Source: JACOWB01 sp964373665 (GTDB lineage Archaea > Aenigmatarchaeota > Aenigmatarchaeia > CG10238-14 > SCSR01). From it: a stretch of 64,000 nt of DNA. A program made the translations under genes and the position numbers. Of the stretch, positions 1-8,461 are shown one piece after another; position 1 is the first letter of the stretch, and every line of letters begins with the position of its first letter. Location of the stretch: contig CAYJVM010000002.1 in NCBI GenBank assembly GCA_964373665.1, positions 1 to 64,000 of the forward strand. Direction: 5' to 3'. The notes under the pieces were generated by a model, which saw only the letters and a list, made by a program, of their open reading frames with translations, was not told the DNA's origin and made no database searches.

Positions 1-141
1 TATTTGAGTTAATTGTCAATTATATGTTAGGGGTAGTTAAATTATAATTACCTAACTTTATTTTAGTATTTTATTTACTTAGGTGGTTACCACACATCTA
101 TTCTAACAACAGTCAAAACATATAAAAAAACCAGTTAAAAG

Positions 142-149
142 TTTATAAA
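142..149 (+). promoter_or_regulatory. TATA-like box of the replication operon
   Basis: TTTATAAA lies about 30 bases before the start codon at 178. This is a typical archaeal TATA position and predicts transcription starting near 170-175 with almost no leader. The 177 bases before the first gene are otherwise AT-rich and show no gene. Confidence 0.45.
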
Positions 150-177
150 AAACAATTTCGATAATATAGATGTTGAT

Positions 178-435
178 ATGAAGCGAGGCAGACCTAGTAT
201 AAGGCGAGTTGTGCAGAAGCAGATTTTAGAAATACTAATGTCCTTCGACACCCCCATAACAATATCAACACTTTCTAAAGAAATCTCAAAGAAAACCACA
301 CATGATATAAGCTGGAACACTGTATACAAGTACATCCAAGAATTGATTGAAGTTGGGAAGATACAACCACTACCATTACCCCACTCAAAGCTGGCTAATA
401 GGGACGGCTTAACTGTTTATACTTTAAAAAAATAA
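178..435 (+). CDS. Small winged-helix DNA-binding protein
   Basis: This 85-residue basic protein looks like a single winged-helix domain. A helical N-terminus begins with GRPS, the middle contains TISTLSKEIS and a recognition-helix-like NTVYKYIQEL, and a short wing follows near the C-terminus. It would act in the cytoplasm as a DNA-binding protein, probably a regulator. No effector domain or metal site is visible. The stop is 15 bases before the DP1-like gene, and all three downstream starts are closely spaced, so it probably heads an operon with the polymerase genes. Whether it regulates that operon or works with the polymerase cannot be told from sequence. The family is not recognised beyond the fold. 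Confidence 0.7.
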   Translation: MKRGRPSIRRVVQKQILEILMSFDTPITISTLSKEISKKTTHDISWNTVYKYIQELIEVGKIQPLPLPHSKLANRDGLTVYTLKK

Positions 436-450
436 ATCCACAACAGGATT

Positions 451-1539
451 ATGGAAAAATCAGACATACTAAAGTATTTCTTGAAAGCCGGCGTTCAGGT
501 AAGTGCTGAGGCACTAGACGTGCTTTACACAGACCTTATAATATTAGAACGAATAAAACAGTTGCAAAAAAAAGACTTACCCCTTGTTATCACCAAAGAC
601 TTTATCAACAAACTTAGTACTGGTGTCGTAAAAGTTGTGAAAAAAGGGAGGCAGAACCTAAACATTTCAGTGGAGGACTTTGTAAGCTATAATAATTTTA
701 AATACAACTTCATCAAGCAACTCATTTCCAGTAGGTTAGAAAACCTTATATCAATAAATAAAATTTCTCCAAAACTCGATTCATTCTCCTTAATAGCAGT
801 CGTCAATGAGGTCGCTCCCCACATAATCACTTTGGAGGACAACACCGGAACACAGGAATTTAAGATAGGAACCGAGCTTTCAAGATATCTAGTAAGTGGT
901 GAGATAGTTGGTGTGAGCTGCGGTCAAAAGGAAGGTTTGGAAGTGAATCAGGTTGTCCACCCAGGTGTTGAGATAAGAAGGGATGTTAAAAAAACAACAG
1001 TCGCTGCAAGCATCCTAATAATTCCTAATATAGCACATCTTGACATCCATTCAGTCAAAAAACTCACAGAGTACATGGAAAAAGGAGAAAACCTAACAAC
1101 ATTCGTCTTCGTAGACAAGTTAAAGATGGAACAGATGGCACTATTGAAAAACCTACCGAACGTAACAGTTTTTCAAAAACAGCAAGAATATTTTAACGAG
1201 ACAGCAAACTATAGTTACCCTACGCTACTTGAACTTAATGGTGTCAGCATCTTGATTATAAGCGGAGATGTGTTCGCACCTTATCAGAAACAATGGGGCC
1301 TAGACCTTGAAAAAACGGTGGCAACCCTTCTCAAAAAACGCGATTTGAATCCACTTATACGCCATCCAGAAAGCATATATTTTATGGATGTCGTGCCAGA
1401 CATTATCCTAATAGAAAACAGCGACGACATAGAATTCATATATAAAGGAGTAACGGTAATCTCGACAAACCCCTCAAAACCAATAACGTGGTTTGTCGAC
1501 TTACAAAAGCGAGAAACTTTTAAAATAGACTTGTCATAA
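451..1539 (+). CDS. Inactivated PolD small-subunit (DP1)-like protein
   Basis: The 362 residues follow the DP1 plan: a helical N-terminus (about 1-100), an OB-like segment from about 112 and a C-terminal calcineurin-like phosphoesterase fold (about 185-362). The best match to DP1 is LLKKRDLNPL followed by VPDIILIENSD (315-325), where active DP1 proteins have a similar LLK-R-LAP stretch and VPD ending in GHVH. The metal ligands are gone. The SDIH position reads PNIA (192-195), no GNHD motif is seen, the YHGR-like position reads ISGD, and GHVH reads ENSD. A nuclease function is therefore not expected. Family knowledge: the B-subunits of eukaryotic replicative polymerases are also inactive members of this superfamily. 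The gene ends 7 bases before polB, so a structural partner of PolB is the natural inference. Being a diverged true PolD subunit is the alternative. Confidence 0.75.
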   Translation: MEKSDILKYFLKAGVQVSAEALDVLYTDLIILERIKQLQKKDLPLVITKDFINKLSTGVVKVVKKGRQNLNISVEDFVSYNNFKYNFIKQLISSRLENLISINKISPKLDSFSLIAVVNEVAPHIITLEDNTGTQEFKIGTELSRYLVSGEIVGVSCGQKEGLEVNQVVHPGVEIRRDVKKTTVAASILIIPNIAHLDIHSVKKLTEYMEKGENLTTFVFVDKLKMEQMALLKNLPNVTVFQKQQEYFNETANYSYPTLLELNGVSILIISGDVFAPYQKQWGLDLEKTVATLLKKRDLNPLIRHPESIYFMDVVPDIILIENSDDIEFIYKGVTVISTNPSKPITWFVDLQKRETFKIDLS

Positions 1540-1546
1540 GTAGAAT

Positions 1547-4267
1547 ATGGAAATGGAATTCCAGCTTCTAGATTGTGACTATATTGTATTGGAAAACACA
1601 CCGATTGTGAGACTGTTCGGCAAAAACCGTGAGGGAAAGACAGTATGTGCCTTTTACAAAGGATTCTTCCCTTATTTTTATGCGTTGCCGAAAAGGTCGG
1701 GTGAGGATGTTACAGACTTCCTAAAAAGGAACTTTCCTGTGGTTAAAAATGTAAGCACAGTGCAACGTATGATGCCCACAAACTATCAGACAGAGAAAAC
1801 CGAAATATTAAAGGTGACACTGACGGATCCGTCCAAAGTACCGGAAGTCAGAGAGAGGCTGAAGAAAGATAAAGTGGTTGAACGTGTTTTTGAAGCGGAC
1901 ATCCTGTTCAAATACAGATTCATGGCAGACTTTGGCATTTCTGGATTGAAATGGATCCGCGTTAACGGCAGACGCTCCAAGACTAGCACAGTTAAAGTAG
2001 ATATAGCTATGGACGTGGATGACCTGCAAGAAGTGGAAACCCCTGAAAACACGAAATTAAAATACATCGCGGTTGATATAGAAACCATATCTAAGGATGT
2101 GATACCCGACCCAAAGAAAGATGAAATTGGTATAATAAGCATTACATTCGAGCCCAGCTTCAACAACATGAAAAGCCTTATTTTGGTGGGAAAGAGGGCG
2201 CGCAAAACAAAAGGAAATGTGAAAACTTTCTCATCTGAAAATGAAATGCTACAGGAATTCCTAAAAATAATGGACAGCTACGACCCTGATATAATAGTAG
2301 GATACAATATTAACAACTTCGACTTCCCTTACATCATCGACAGGCTAAGGGAAAATAAGCTGCCGCAGACAATAGGAAGATGCAACCAAAAACCAGCAGT
2401 TTCAAGAAAGTTCGGTTCATACTTTAGGAATACTGCAATCGGTAGAGTCATTGTGGATCCTTACGCCTTAATTAAGGAGTCGATACAAAAGGGAAATCTG
2501 CGCCTAAAACGGTTGGGTTTGGGAGATGTTGCAAAAGCATTGCTTAACGACGATAAGATTAACCTGCCACACAGTGAGATTTACAGCCATTGGCACGGCA
2601 CAGACGAACAAGTTTCACGACTAATTGAATACGCTGAAAAGGACTCGGAACTCTCACTACGCCTTCTTCTGGAAAAATCATTGGCCGACAAATTTTTCGA
2701 GCTCAGTAAAGTTTCAGGGCTTTTACTGCAGGATTGTTTGGATGGCGGAGAGGCACAAAGAGTAGAAAATCTCTTATTGCGTGAGTTCAACAAACACAAC
2801 TTTGTCCTTCCAGACAAACCTTCCGACGACACTTATTCTGAAAAGGAAGAGATACAGGAAATAAAAGGTGCACTGGTCCTGGAACCGAAACTAGGACTTC
2901 ATACAGATTCTATAGTATACCTCGATTTCAAGTCGATGTACCCTTCAATTTTCATAGCATACAACATATGTCCGACGACCCTTGTTAAGGATACGCAACC
3001 AGATGGCGAAGTCATAACTACTCCTTATGGTACAAAGTTCGTCTCTAGTAAAGTTAGGGAAGGTCTGATGCCGGCAATTCTCAAGACACTGATATCAGAA
3101 CGCGACAAGGTAAGAGCAGACTCGCGAAAGGCGAGTGGTGATATCCAGCGAATATTGGAAGCTAAGCAGTTAGCACTCAAGATAATGACCAATGCGTTTT
3201 ACGGTTATACTGGATATCCTCGTGCCAGGTTGTATGTGGCTGATATAGCGAACACAATTACCGGTTGTGGTAGGTTTCTGATAAATAAGACAAAGGACAT
3301 AGTCGAAAAGAACACACCACATGAAGTTGTCTATGGTGACACAGATTCTATCATGGTCAAGACAAATACAAAAGACTTGGACAAGGCTTTCGAGATTGGA
3401 AGCGAAGTTGAGGAACTGGTTAACAAAGAACTTATAGGAATAGTTCAGTTGAAAATAGAAAGCGTTTACAAATCTCTACTTATTCTTTCTAAAAAACGGT
3501 ACACTGGATTGAGTTACGAGAAAAAGAATGGGGATTGGAAGGAAGCGATCGTAATGAAAGGCATCGAAACCGTTAGGAGGGACTGGTGCGATGCGGCTAC
3601 CAAAACACTATTCGAAGTGCTGAATATTTTACTGAAAGAACAGGATACCAAGAAAGCGTTTGGGTACTTGAAGGAAATCATCCAAAAACTCGAGAAAAAC
3701 GATGTGCCAATAGAAGACCTAGTTATCACTAAAAGCGTTTCCAAGTCTATAAGCTCCTACAAGGGGATACAACCACACATAGAACTTGTCAAGAAGTTGA
3801 AGAGACGAAACGGAACAGCTCCGGGGATAGGCGACAGAGTAGGATTTGTCATAGTAAAGGGAATGCAGCTGTTGTCGGAACGCGCAGAAGACCCCGACTA
3901 TGTGAAGCAAAACAACCTACCCATTGACTCAAAATATTATATAGAGAATCAGATACTACCGCCATTGGAGCGGGTGTTCGAAGTTATAGGAATAAGCAAG
4001 AACGAACTTATGGGACTAGGGCGGCAGACTTTGCTGAAGGAGCTGTTAGGATTCAAGACGACAAATGGTACGGCATCGCACAAACCGCCATTAAAGGAGT
4101 ATTTGACAGACTATGACGGCTTTGTCTGTGATAAGTGCAATAAATTTTACAAAAAGATCCCACTATTAGGCAAGTGTCTGGACTGTAAAGGTGAAGTTGT
4201 GATAACTCATGCAGGAGAACGGTCCAGGGAAATAAGACTTGAACATGGTTTGACAGTCAGCCAATAA
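1547..4267 (+). CDS. polB: Family B DNA polymerase with C-terminal zinc module
   Basis: This replicative or repair DNA polymerase has 906 residues and an intact 3'-5' exonuclease and polymerase. Exonuclease residues are Asp177 and Glu179 (AVDIET), Asp259 (NNFDF) and Asp366 (YAEKD). Polymerase motif A is DFKSMYPS with Asp460. Motif B starts at Lys545 and contains NAFYG. Motif C is YGDTDS with Asp598 and Asp600, followed by KKRY. Beyond the usual thumb, a C-terminal extension carries Cys861-x2-Cys864 and Cys877-x2-Cys880, a compact zinc-ribbon-like module. This is rarer in archaeal PolB and resembles the metal-binding tails that hold B-subunits in eukaryotic polymerases. It follows a DP1-like gene by 7 bases, so the two are probably co-expressed. 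ATG at 1547 or 1553 could be the start. Its 3' end overlaps the convergent rmlA by 11 bases. Confidence 0.95.
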   Translation: MEMEFQLLDCDYIVLENTPIVRLFGKNREGKTVCAFYKGFFPYFYALPKRSGEDVTDFLKRNFPVVKNVSTVQRMMPTNYQTEKTEILKVTLTDPSKVPEVRERLKKDKVVERVFEADILFKYRFMADFGISGLKWIRVNGRRSKTSTVKVDIAMDVDDLQEVETPENTKLKYIAVDIETISKDVIPDPKKDEIGIISITFEPSFNNMKSLILVGKRARKTKGNVKTFSSENEMLQEFLKIMDSYDPDIIVGYNINNFDFPYIIDRLRENKLPQTIGRCNQKPAVSRKFGSYFRNTAIGRVIVDPYALIKESIQKGNLRLKRLGLGDVAKALLNDDKINLPHSEIYSHWHGTDEQVSRLIEYAEKDSELSLRLLLEKSLADKFFELSKVSGLLLQDCLDGGEAQRVENLLLREFNKHNFVLPDKPSDDTYSEKEEIQEIKGALVLEPKLGLHTDSIVYLDFKSMYPSIFIAYNICPTTLVKDTQPDGEVITTPYGTKFVSSKVREGLMPAILKTLISERDKVRADSRKASGDIQRILEAKQLALKIMTNAFYGYTGYPRARLYVADIANTITGCGRFLINKTKDIVEKNTPHEVVYGDTDSIMVKTNTKDLDKAFEIGSEVEELVNKELIGIVQLKIESVYKSLLILSKKRYTGLSYEKKNGDWKEAIVMKGIETVRRDWCDAATKTLFEVLNILLKEQDTKKAFGYLKEIIQKLEKNDVPIEDLVITKSVSKSISSYKGIQPHIELVKKLKRRNGTAPGIGDRVGFVIVKGMQLLSERAEDPDYVKQNNLPIDSKYYIENQILPPLERVFEVIGISKNELMGLGRQTLLKELLGFKTTNGTASHKPPLKEYLTDYDGFVCDKCNKFYKKIPLLGKCLDCKGEVVITHAGERSREIRLEHGLTVSQ

Positions 4268-5003
4268 TACTGAGATCATCCAAAACACCAGAATCAACAA
4301 TGCTTGCACGCAGGATATTTGCATGCAACCATGATCGAAAAGTTCCAGCATCGGTCCAGAACCCGTCTACCTCAACCCATTTCAACCTACCTTGCGCCAA
4401 ATAATGGTTGTTCACTTCAGTTATTTCCAACTCACCCCTCTCACTTGGTTTCATTGTTTTGATGAAACCGAAAACGTCATTTGGGTATATGTAAAGCCCT
4501 GTAACAGCGAATTCAGATTTTGGCGAGTTAGGTTTCTCTTCTATACCCACGATTTCTTTATTATGACCAAAAACTGGAACGCCGAACCTCTCAGGATTAG
4601 GAACACACTTTATGAAAATGTATGCGTACTCATCGATTAACGCATCTGTAGGAATTTTTACATTCTCGAAAACATTGTCCCCCAATATGGCAATCACTTT
4701 ATCGTTCACAAAAAAATCCTCTGACTGCAACAACGCATGTGCTATTCCTAATGAACCCTCCTGAACCTTGTACGTTAGCTTTGCGCCGAATTTGGATCCG
4801 CTGCCCAGAAATCGCATGAAATCGGCAATGTGCTCACCGCCGCTTACAATACAGATATCATCAATTCCGATGTTCTTAAGAGTCTCAAGAGGGTGGCTTA
4901 TCATGACCTTATCGAAGACTGGAAGTAAATGTTTGTTTGTAACTTCCGTCAGTGGCATGAGTCTTGTTCCCTTACCGCCAGCCAAGATGACCCCTTTAGA
5001 CAT
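4257..5003 (-). CDS. rmlA: Glucose-1-phosphate thymidylyltransferase
   Basis: This enzyme joins dTTP and glucose-1-phosphate to make dTDP-glucose, the first step of dTDP-rhamnose synthesis in the cytoplasm. The 248-residue protein opens with the nucleotidyltransferase signature GVILAGGKGTRL and continues with TNKHLLPVFDKVMI, ILGDNVF (metal-binding Asp) and GIEEKP. WTDAGTF near the C-terminus is typical of RmlA. It is shorter than the roughly 290-residue bacterial enzymes and may lack the last C-terminal helices. It sits 4 bases after rmlC on the same strand, with rmlD and rmlB divergent next door, so the pathway is complete. A UTP-type enzyme is less likely given this context. Confidence 0.9.
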   Translation of the reverse strand: MSKGVILAGGKGTRLMPLTEVTNKHLLPVFDKVMISHPLETLKNIGIDDICIVSGGEHIADFMRFLGSGSKFGAKLTYKVQEGSLGIAHALLQSEDFFVNDKVIAILGDNVFENVKIPTDALIDEYAYIFIKCVPNPERFGVPVFGHNKEIVGIEEKPNSPKSEFAVTGLYIYPNDVFGFIKTMKPSERGELEITEVNNHYLAQGRLKWVEVDGFWTDAGTFRSWLHANILRASIVDSGVLDDLSIIG

Positions 5004-5007
5004 CCTA

Positions 5008-5508
5008 TCACTTGTGAGGCGGAAAAAACCAGTCCCAGTTTTTCCCGCATCTGGGATCCTTCGCGTCTCCGTTTATCGTCTTTGGAACGAAGGCATAATC
5101 CCACTGCCTTCTCAGCTCGTCTGGGTTCTTATGGTCGTAAGTCTTCGACACAAAATAAATAGTCGTGGTCTTCCCAGGACTGACGGCCTTCGTACCATGC
5201 CAATAATTCCCAGGTATCCTGACCATCTGAAGCTTATCAGCCGTTATAACAACCTCACTCATTTCTCTGCTATCCTCGTCAAACGCACACACTTTCAGCG
5301 ATCCTTCAGAGACAATAAAATAATCGACCTGTCCCCCCTCATGCTTGTGCCAAGCCCTGACCATGCTTGGATAGCTCACAGATAGATTCACCTGGGCGGG
5401 AGCCGCGCCTTCCCAAAAATCCCAGTCCATTCTTGCCACCTCGCTGAACGATCCACGCTCGTCAGGAAACTTCTTCAAATCAAGAACCTTTACCCCCGGC
5501 AACATCAT
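5008..5508 (-). CDS. rmlC: dTDP-4-dehydrorhamnose 3,5-epimerase
   Basis: A cupin-fold epimerase of 166 residues that acts on dTDP-4-dehydro-6-deoxyglucose before reduction by RmlD. The N-terminus has FPDERGSFSEV, where the family has a conserved D-RG-F. RAWHKHEGGQVDYF supplies the catalytic histidine region, GSLKVCAFD forms the cupin strand, and IPGNYWHGTKAV fits the family's P-x-x-x-HG segment. Starts at 5508 or 5505 are both possible because ATGATG follows an AGGT motif. It lies 4 bases before rmlA and diverges from rmlD across a short AT-rich promoter region. Sequence identity to bacterial RmlC is moderate, but the neighbours support the assignment. Confidence 0.88.
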   Translation of the reverse strand: MMLPGVKVLDLKKFPDERGSFSEVARMDWDFWEGAAPAQVNLSVSYPSMVRAWHKHEGGQVDYFIVSEGSLKVCAFDEDSREMSEVVITADKLQMVRIPGNYWHGTKAVSPGKTTTIYFVSKTYDHKNPDELRRQWDYAFVPKTINGDAKDPRCGKNWDWFFPPHK

Positions 5509-5538
5509 ATTACCTTATGATGTTCTTATGTTATTACT

Positions 5539-5547
5539 ATTTAAATA
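5539..5547 (+). promoter_or_regulatory. Divergent TATA-like element between rmlC and rmlD
   Basis: ATTTAAATA lies about 25 bases before the rmlD start at 5569, fitting a leaderless transcript. The element is nearly symmetric and also lies about 35 bases before the rmlC start on the other strand, so it could serve both directions. Confidence 0.45.
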
Positions 5548-5568
5548 TTCAGAGCACCCATGTAAAGT

Positions 5569-6450
5569 ATGGACAAAGTTCTTGTAATCGGTGCAAGTGG
5601 GCTCTTAGGTAACAAGGCAGTCGAATTAGGATCTTCCAAGTGCAGCATCTTCGGCACTTTCAACACGCATCCTATAAAAGGCAGCAACTTTTTCCGTCTC
5701 AACGTCGCCAACAGGCAAGAAATATTCAAGCTAATCGAAAAAGCCAAGCCTGATTTGGTACTGGATACGCACGCATTGAACAATGTCGATTATTGCGAGA
5801 CGCACCCCGAAGAGACATGGGCAGTCAATGTTGAAGGCACCAAGAATGTAGCTGAAGCAAGCCAAAGGGTAGGTGCCAAATACGTCTTTATTTCCACTGA
5901 TTATGTATTCGACGGGAAGAAGCTTGGATACACCGAAAAGGACAAGCCACACCCGCTGAACTATTATGCCAAGACGAAGCTTGCAGCTGAAATGTCACTC
6001 GATGCGCTCGATATCAACTATATAGTCGCCAGAACCGCGGTGATATACGGAATCGGTGGAAAAGGAAAAGTGCCGTTTGTCAACTGGATCATCGACAAGC
6101 TGAGAAGAAACGAGAATGTAAACATAGTGTCGGACCAGTACAACAATCCGACGCTCGCAGACAATCTGGTTGAAGTCATTTTCAAGCTGTTCGAGATGGA
6201 CGCGAAAGGAACTTTCCATGTTACCGGGAGCGAGTGCGTAAGCAGGTACGATTTCGCGAAAGAAGTGGCAAAGACATTCAACTTGAACCCCAAATTCATA
6301 TCTCCTGTGACGACGCCTGAGCTGAATCAGACCGCCAGAAGGCCAGCGAAGGTCAACATGAACGTGAACAAGACTGAACGGGTAACGGGTATGAAAATGA
6401 TGAATGTCGGCGAAGGTCTGAAGTTATTAAAGAAGCAGATGGGTGGTTAA
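5569..6450 (+). CDS. rmlD: dTDP-4-dehydrorhamnose reductase
   Basis: This short-chain dehydrogenase performs the last step to dTDP-L-rhamnose using NAD(P)H. The 293 residues begin with VIGASGLLGNKA, a glycine-rich nucleotide site. VFISTDYVFDG, the YYAKTKLAAE catalytic Tyr-x-x-x-Lys and ARTAVIYG are hallmarks of RmlD. The last codons (GGT GGT TAA) also supply the GGTGG ribosome-binding site for rmlB, whose GTG start follows immediately, so the two genes are translationally coupled. A methionine adenosyltransferase beta-subunit-like role is possible for this fold but is unlikely in this locus. Confidence 0.92.
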   Translation: MDKVLVIGASGLLGNKAVELGSSKCSIFGTFNTHPIKGSNFFRLNVANRQEIFKLIEKAKPDLVLDTHALNNVDYCETHPEETWAVNVEGTKNVAEASQRVGAKYVFISTDYVFDGKKLGYTEKDKPHPLNYYAKTKLAAEMSLDALDINYIVARTAVIYGIGGKGKVPFVNWIIDKLRRNENVNIVSDQYNNPTLADNLVEVIFKLFEMDAKGTFHVTGSECVSRYDFAKEVAKTFNLNPKFISPVTTPELNQTARRPAKVNMNVNKTERVTGMKMMNVGEGLKLLKKQMGG

Positions 6451-7458
6451 GTGAAGATACTGGTTACTGGAGGAGCTGGATTTATAGGCAGCAATTTCGT
6501 AAAATTCATCCATGAAAACAAAAAGCATGACATAGTTGTTTTAGACAACCTTACTTATGCGGGTAGGAAGGAGAATCTGCAGGGTGTGATCAGAGAAATA
6601 GAATTCGTCAAAGGCGACATATGCGACAAAAAACTGGTCGAAAAGCTGGTTTGCGATATGGATTTTATAGTGAACTTTGCTGCAGAGACACACGTTGATA
6701 GATCTATCATAGACTCAGGCTCGTTCTTTAGAACAGATCTGTTGGGAACAGTTGCATTGTTGGAAGCGACAAAGAACACTTCTATAAAAAAATTCGTTCA
6801 CATAAGCACGGATGAAGTTTACGGGCCGATAGAAAACGGTTCTTTCAAAGAGACGGATCGTTTGAATCCCAGAAACCCTTATTCCTCGAGCAAGGCCGCC
6901 GCGGATTTAATATGCATGAGCTATGTAGAGACTTATGGCGTGCCGGTGGTAATCACAAGGAGCACCAACAACTATGGGGAGTTCAACCACCCAGAGAAAT
7001 TCATTACCAAGTCCATAGTGTATGCCATACTCAACAAAGCCATTCCGATTTATGGTAGCGGAAAGAACATGCGCGAATGGGTCTATGTCAAAGACAATGT
7101 CAGTGCGATCAATCTTGTATTGGAGAAGGGCAAAGTCGGCGAAATCTACAACATATCAGGAAAGGAAGAACTGAGCAATACGCAAGTAGTGAAGCTGATC
7201 TTGGAAAGGCTTGGCAAGAGCGAGAAACTGATTAAATATGTGGAAGATAGGCCAGGCCATGACACACGTTACTCCCTCGACATAGAGAAGATAAAGAAAT
7301 TGGGGTGGGCACCCAAAACAAAGTTCGTCGACGGTATAGAAAAGACGATAATGTGGTACAAAGAGAACGAGTGGTTCTGGAAACCCATTGTGGAAAAGCA
7401 AAAGATAGATTTCCATGAAAGTTTTGGGAAAATAAAATCGCAGGCTGGTGACAACTGA
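6451..7458 (+). CDS. rmlB: dTDP-glucose 4,6-dehydratase
   Basis: This NAD-dependent dehydratase converts dTDP-glucose to dTDP-4-dehydro-6-deoxyglucose, the second step of rhamnose synthesis. The 335-residue protein starts KILVTGGAGFIGSNF. It carries FAAETHVDRS, the family-typical HISTDEVYG, NPYSSSKAAADL with catalytic Tyr and Lys, and TRSTNNYG. GSGKNMREWVYVKD and a C-terminal RPGHDTRYSLD complete the RmlB signature. The GTG start directly abuts the rmlD stop, with GGTGG four bases upstream. Length and all motifs are normal for the family. Confidence 0.95.
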   Translation: MKILVTGGAGFIGSNFVKFIHENKKHDIVVLDNLTYAGRKENLQGVIREIEFVKGDICDKKLVEKLVCDMDFIVNFAAETHVDRSIIDSGSFFRTDLLGTVALLEATKNTSIKKFVHISTDEVYGPIENGSFKETDRLNPRNPYSSSKAAADLICMSYVETYGVPVVITRSTNNYGEFNHPEKFITKSIVYAILNKAIPIYGSGKNMREWVYVKDNVSAINLVLEKGKVGEIYNISGKEELSNTQVVKLILERLGKSEKLIKYVEDRPGHDTRYSLDIEKIKKLGWAPKTKFVDGIEKTIMWYKENEWFWKPIVEKQKIDFHESFGKIKSQAGDN

Positions 7459-7503
7459 TAGATGTTTAAAGGTATGTTCGGTATATGATTGTATGGTGGT
7501 AAT

Positions 7504-8409
7504 TTGTCGAAGGTAAGCATAATAGGCTCGGGATATGTGGGGTCTTCTATGGGCAAGTTCCTAGTCGGCACAGGCAAGCATGTCATATTTCATGACATAA
7601 ACAAGGATACGCTTGAAAAACTCGGCAAAGAAGGCTATGCCACGACCCTGGACATAAGCAATGCCGTATCAGAGACCGATATTTCATTTATCTGTGTTCC
7701 GACACCCACTGTGAGCGGCAAGATAGATATGGGCTATGTAGAAAAGGCAACCGAGGCTGTGGGGAGGGAATTAAAAAACAAGTCGTCATACCATGTTGTC
7801 GCGATCAAGAGTACTGTTCTTCCATCAACCACGGAAGAAGTTGTCAAGCCGCTGCTTGAAAAGGCATCCGGCAAGAAATGCGGTGAAGGCTTTGGCTTGT
7901 GCGCAAATCCAGAATTCATCACCCAGGTGCCTAGGGAAACAAAGGACCCCGAATTACAAAAGCTGTACCACTCCATGCCAAACTCAAGCAAGACCTACGA
8001 AGACAAGGTAGTCATAGGCGAGTGTGATGTAAAATCAGGGGACATTATTGAAGACCTGTTCAAGAGTTCTGGCTTGCCGATTTTCCGCGTGGATATGAAG
8101 ACGGCTGAGATGGTAAAGTACGCCCACAATCTTCATCTGGCTACAAGGATATCATACTGGAACGAGATCTTTCTGATTTGCAACTCGCTTGGAATAGACT
8201 CGAAGACAATTGCCGACATTGTCAGCACGGATGCAAGGATAGGGAAATACGGAACCGTCCATGGAAAAGCGTTCGGCGGTCTATGCCTGCCAAAAGACCT
8301 GGAAGCCTTTGTAGATCTCTGCAGGAAAAAGAAAATAGACAGCGATGTCTTGGGTGCGGTATTGAAATTGAACAAGCGCATGGCCAAGGAATACGGCACG
8401 AGGGAATAG
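7504..8409 (+). CDS. Short UDP-glucose/GDP-mannose dehydrogenase family protein
   Basis: This predicted NAD-dependent nucleotide-sugar dehydrogenase has the Rossmann start VSIIGSGYVGSSM, the CVPTPT and IKSTVLPSTT segments, a central EMVKYAHNLHLAT helix and GGLCLPKDLEA with the catalytic cysteine. At about 301 residues it ends where other family members continue into the C-terminal nucleotide-sugar-binding domain of about 120 residues. That domain is absent. The next gene, 52 bases on, encodes a full-length relative, so the two might work together or this one may use another substrate. TTG at 7504 is chosen because GGTGG lies four bases upstream; a TTG at 7489 is also open. It could be inactive on classical substrates. 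Confidence 0.75.
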   Translation: MSKVSIIGSGYVGSSMGKFLVGTGKHVIFHDINKDTLEKLGKEGYATTLDISNAVSETDISFICVPTPTVSGKIDMGYVEKATEAVGRELKNKSSYHVVAIKSTVLPSTTEEVVKPLLEKASGKKCGEGFGLCANPEFITQVPRETKDPELQKLYHSMPNSSKTYEDKVVIGECDVKSGDIIEDLFKSSGLPIFRVDMKTAEMVKYAHNLHLATRISYWNEIFLICNSLGIDSKTIADIVSTDARIGKYGTVHGKAFGGLCLPKDLEAFVDLCRKKKIDSDVLGAVLKLNKRMAKEYGTRE

Positions 8410-8461
8410 GCTTTAAAGCGTTTAAATTTGTTAATTGAATTAGTTTATCGAAAGTGGTTTG

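Noticed and set aside
451..1539. DP1-like gene considered as an active PolD proofreading exonuclease
   Set aside because: The conserved histidine, aspartate and asparagine ligand motifs are all absent, which one sequencing error could not explain.
3514..3910. Antisense frames within polB
   Set aside because: They are covered by the intact polymerase frame and lack any independent support.
4768..5385. 205-residue open frame on the plus strand
   Set aside because: It lies antisense to rmlA and rmlC, which have full family motifs; its composition is that of a shadow frame.
5995..6299. Two antisense frames of 74 and 93 residues in rmlD
   Set aside because: rmlD is complete with all motifs; these frames have no start signal or recognisable domain.
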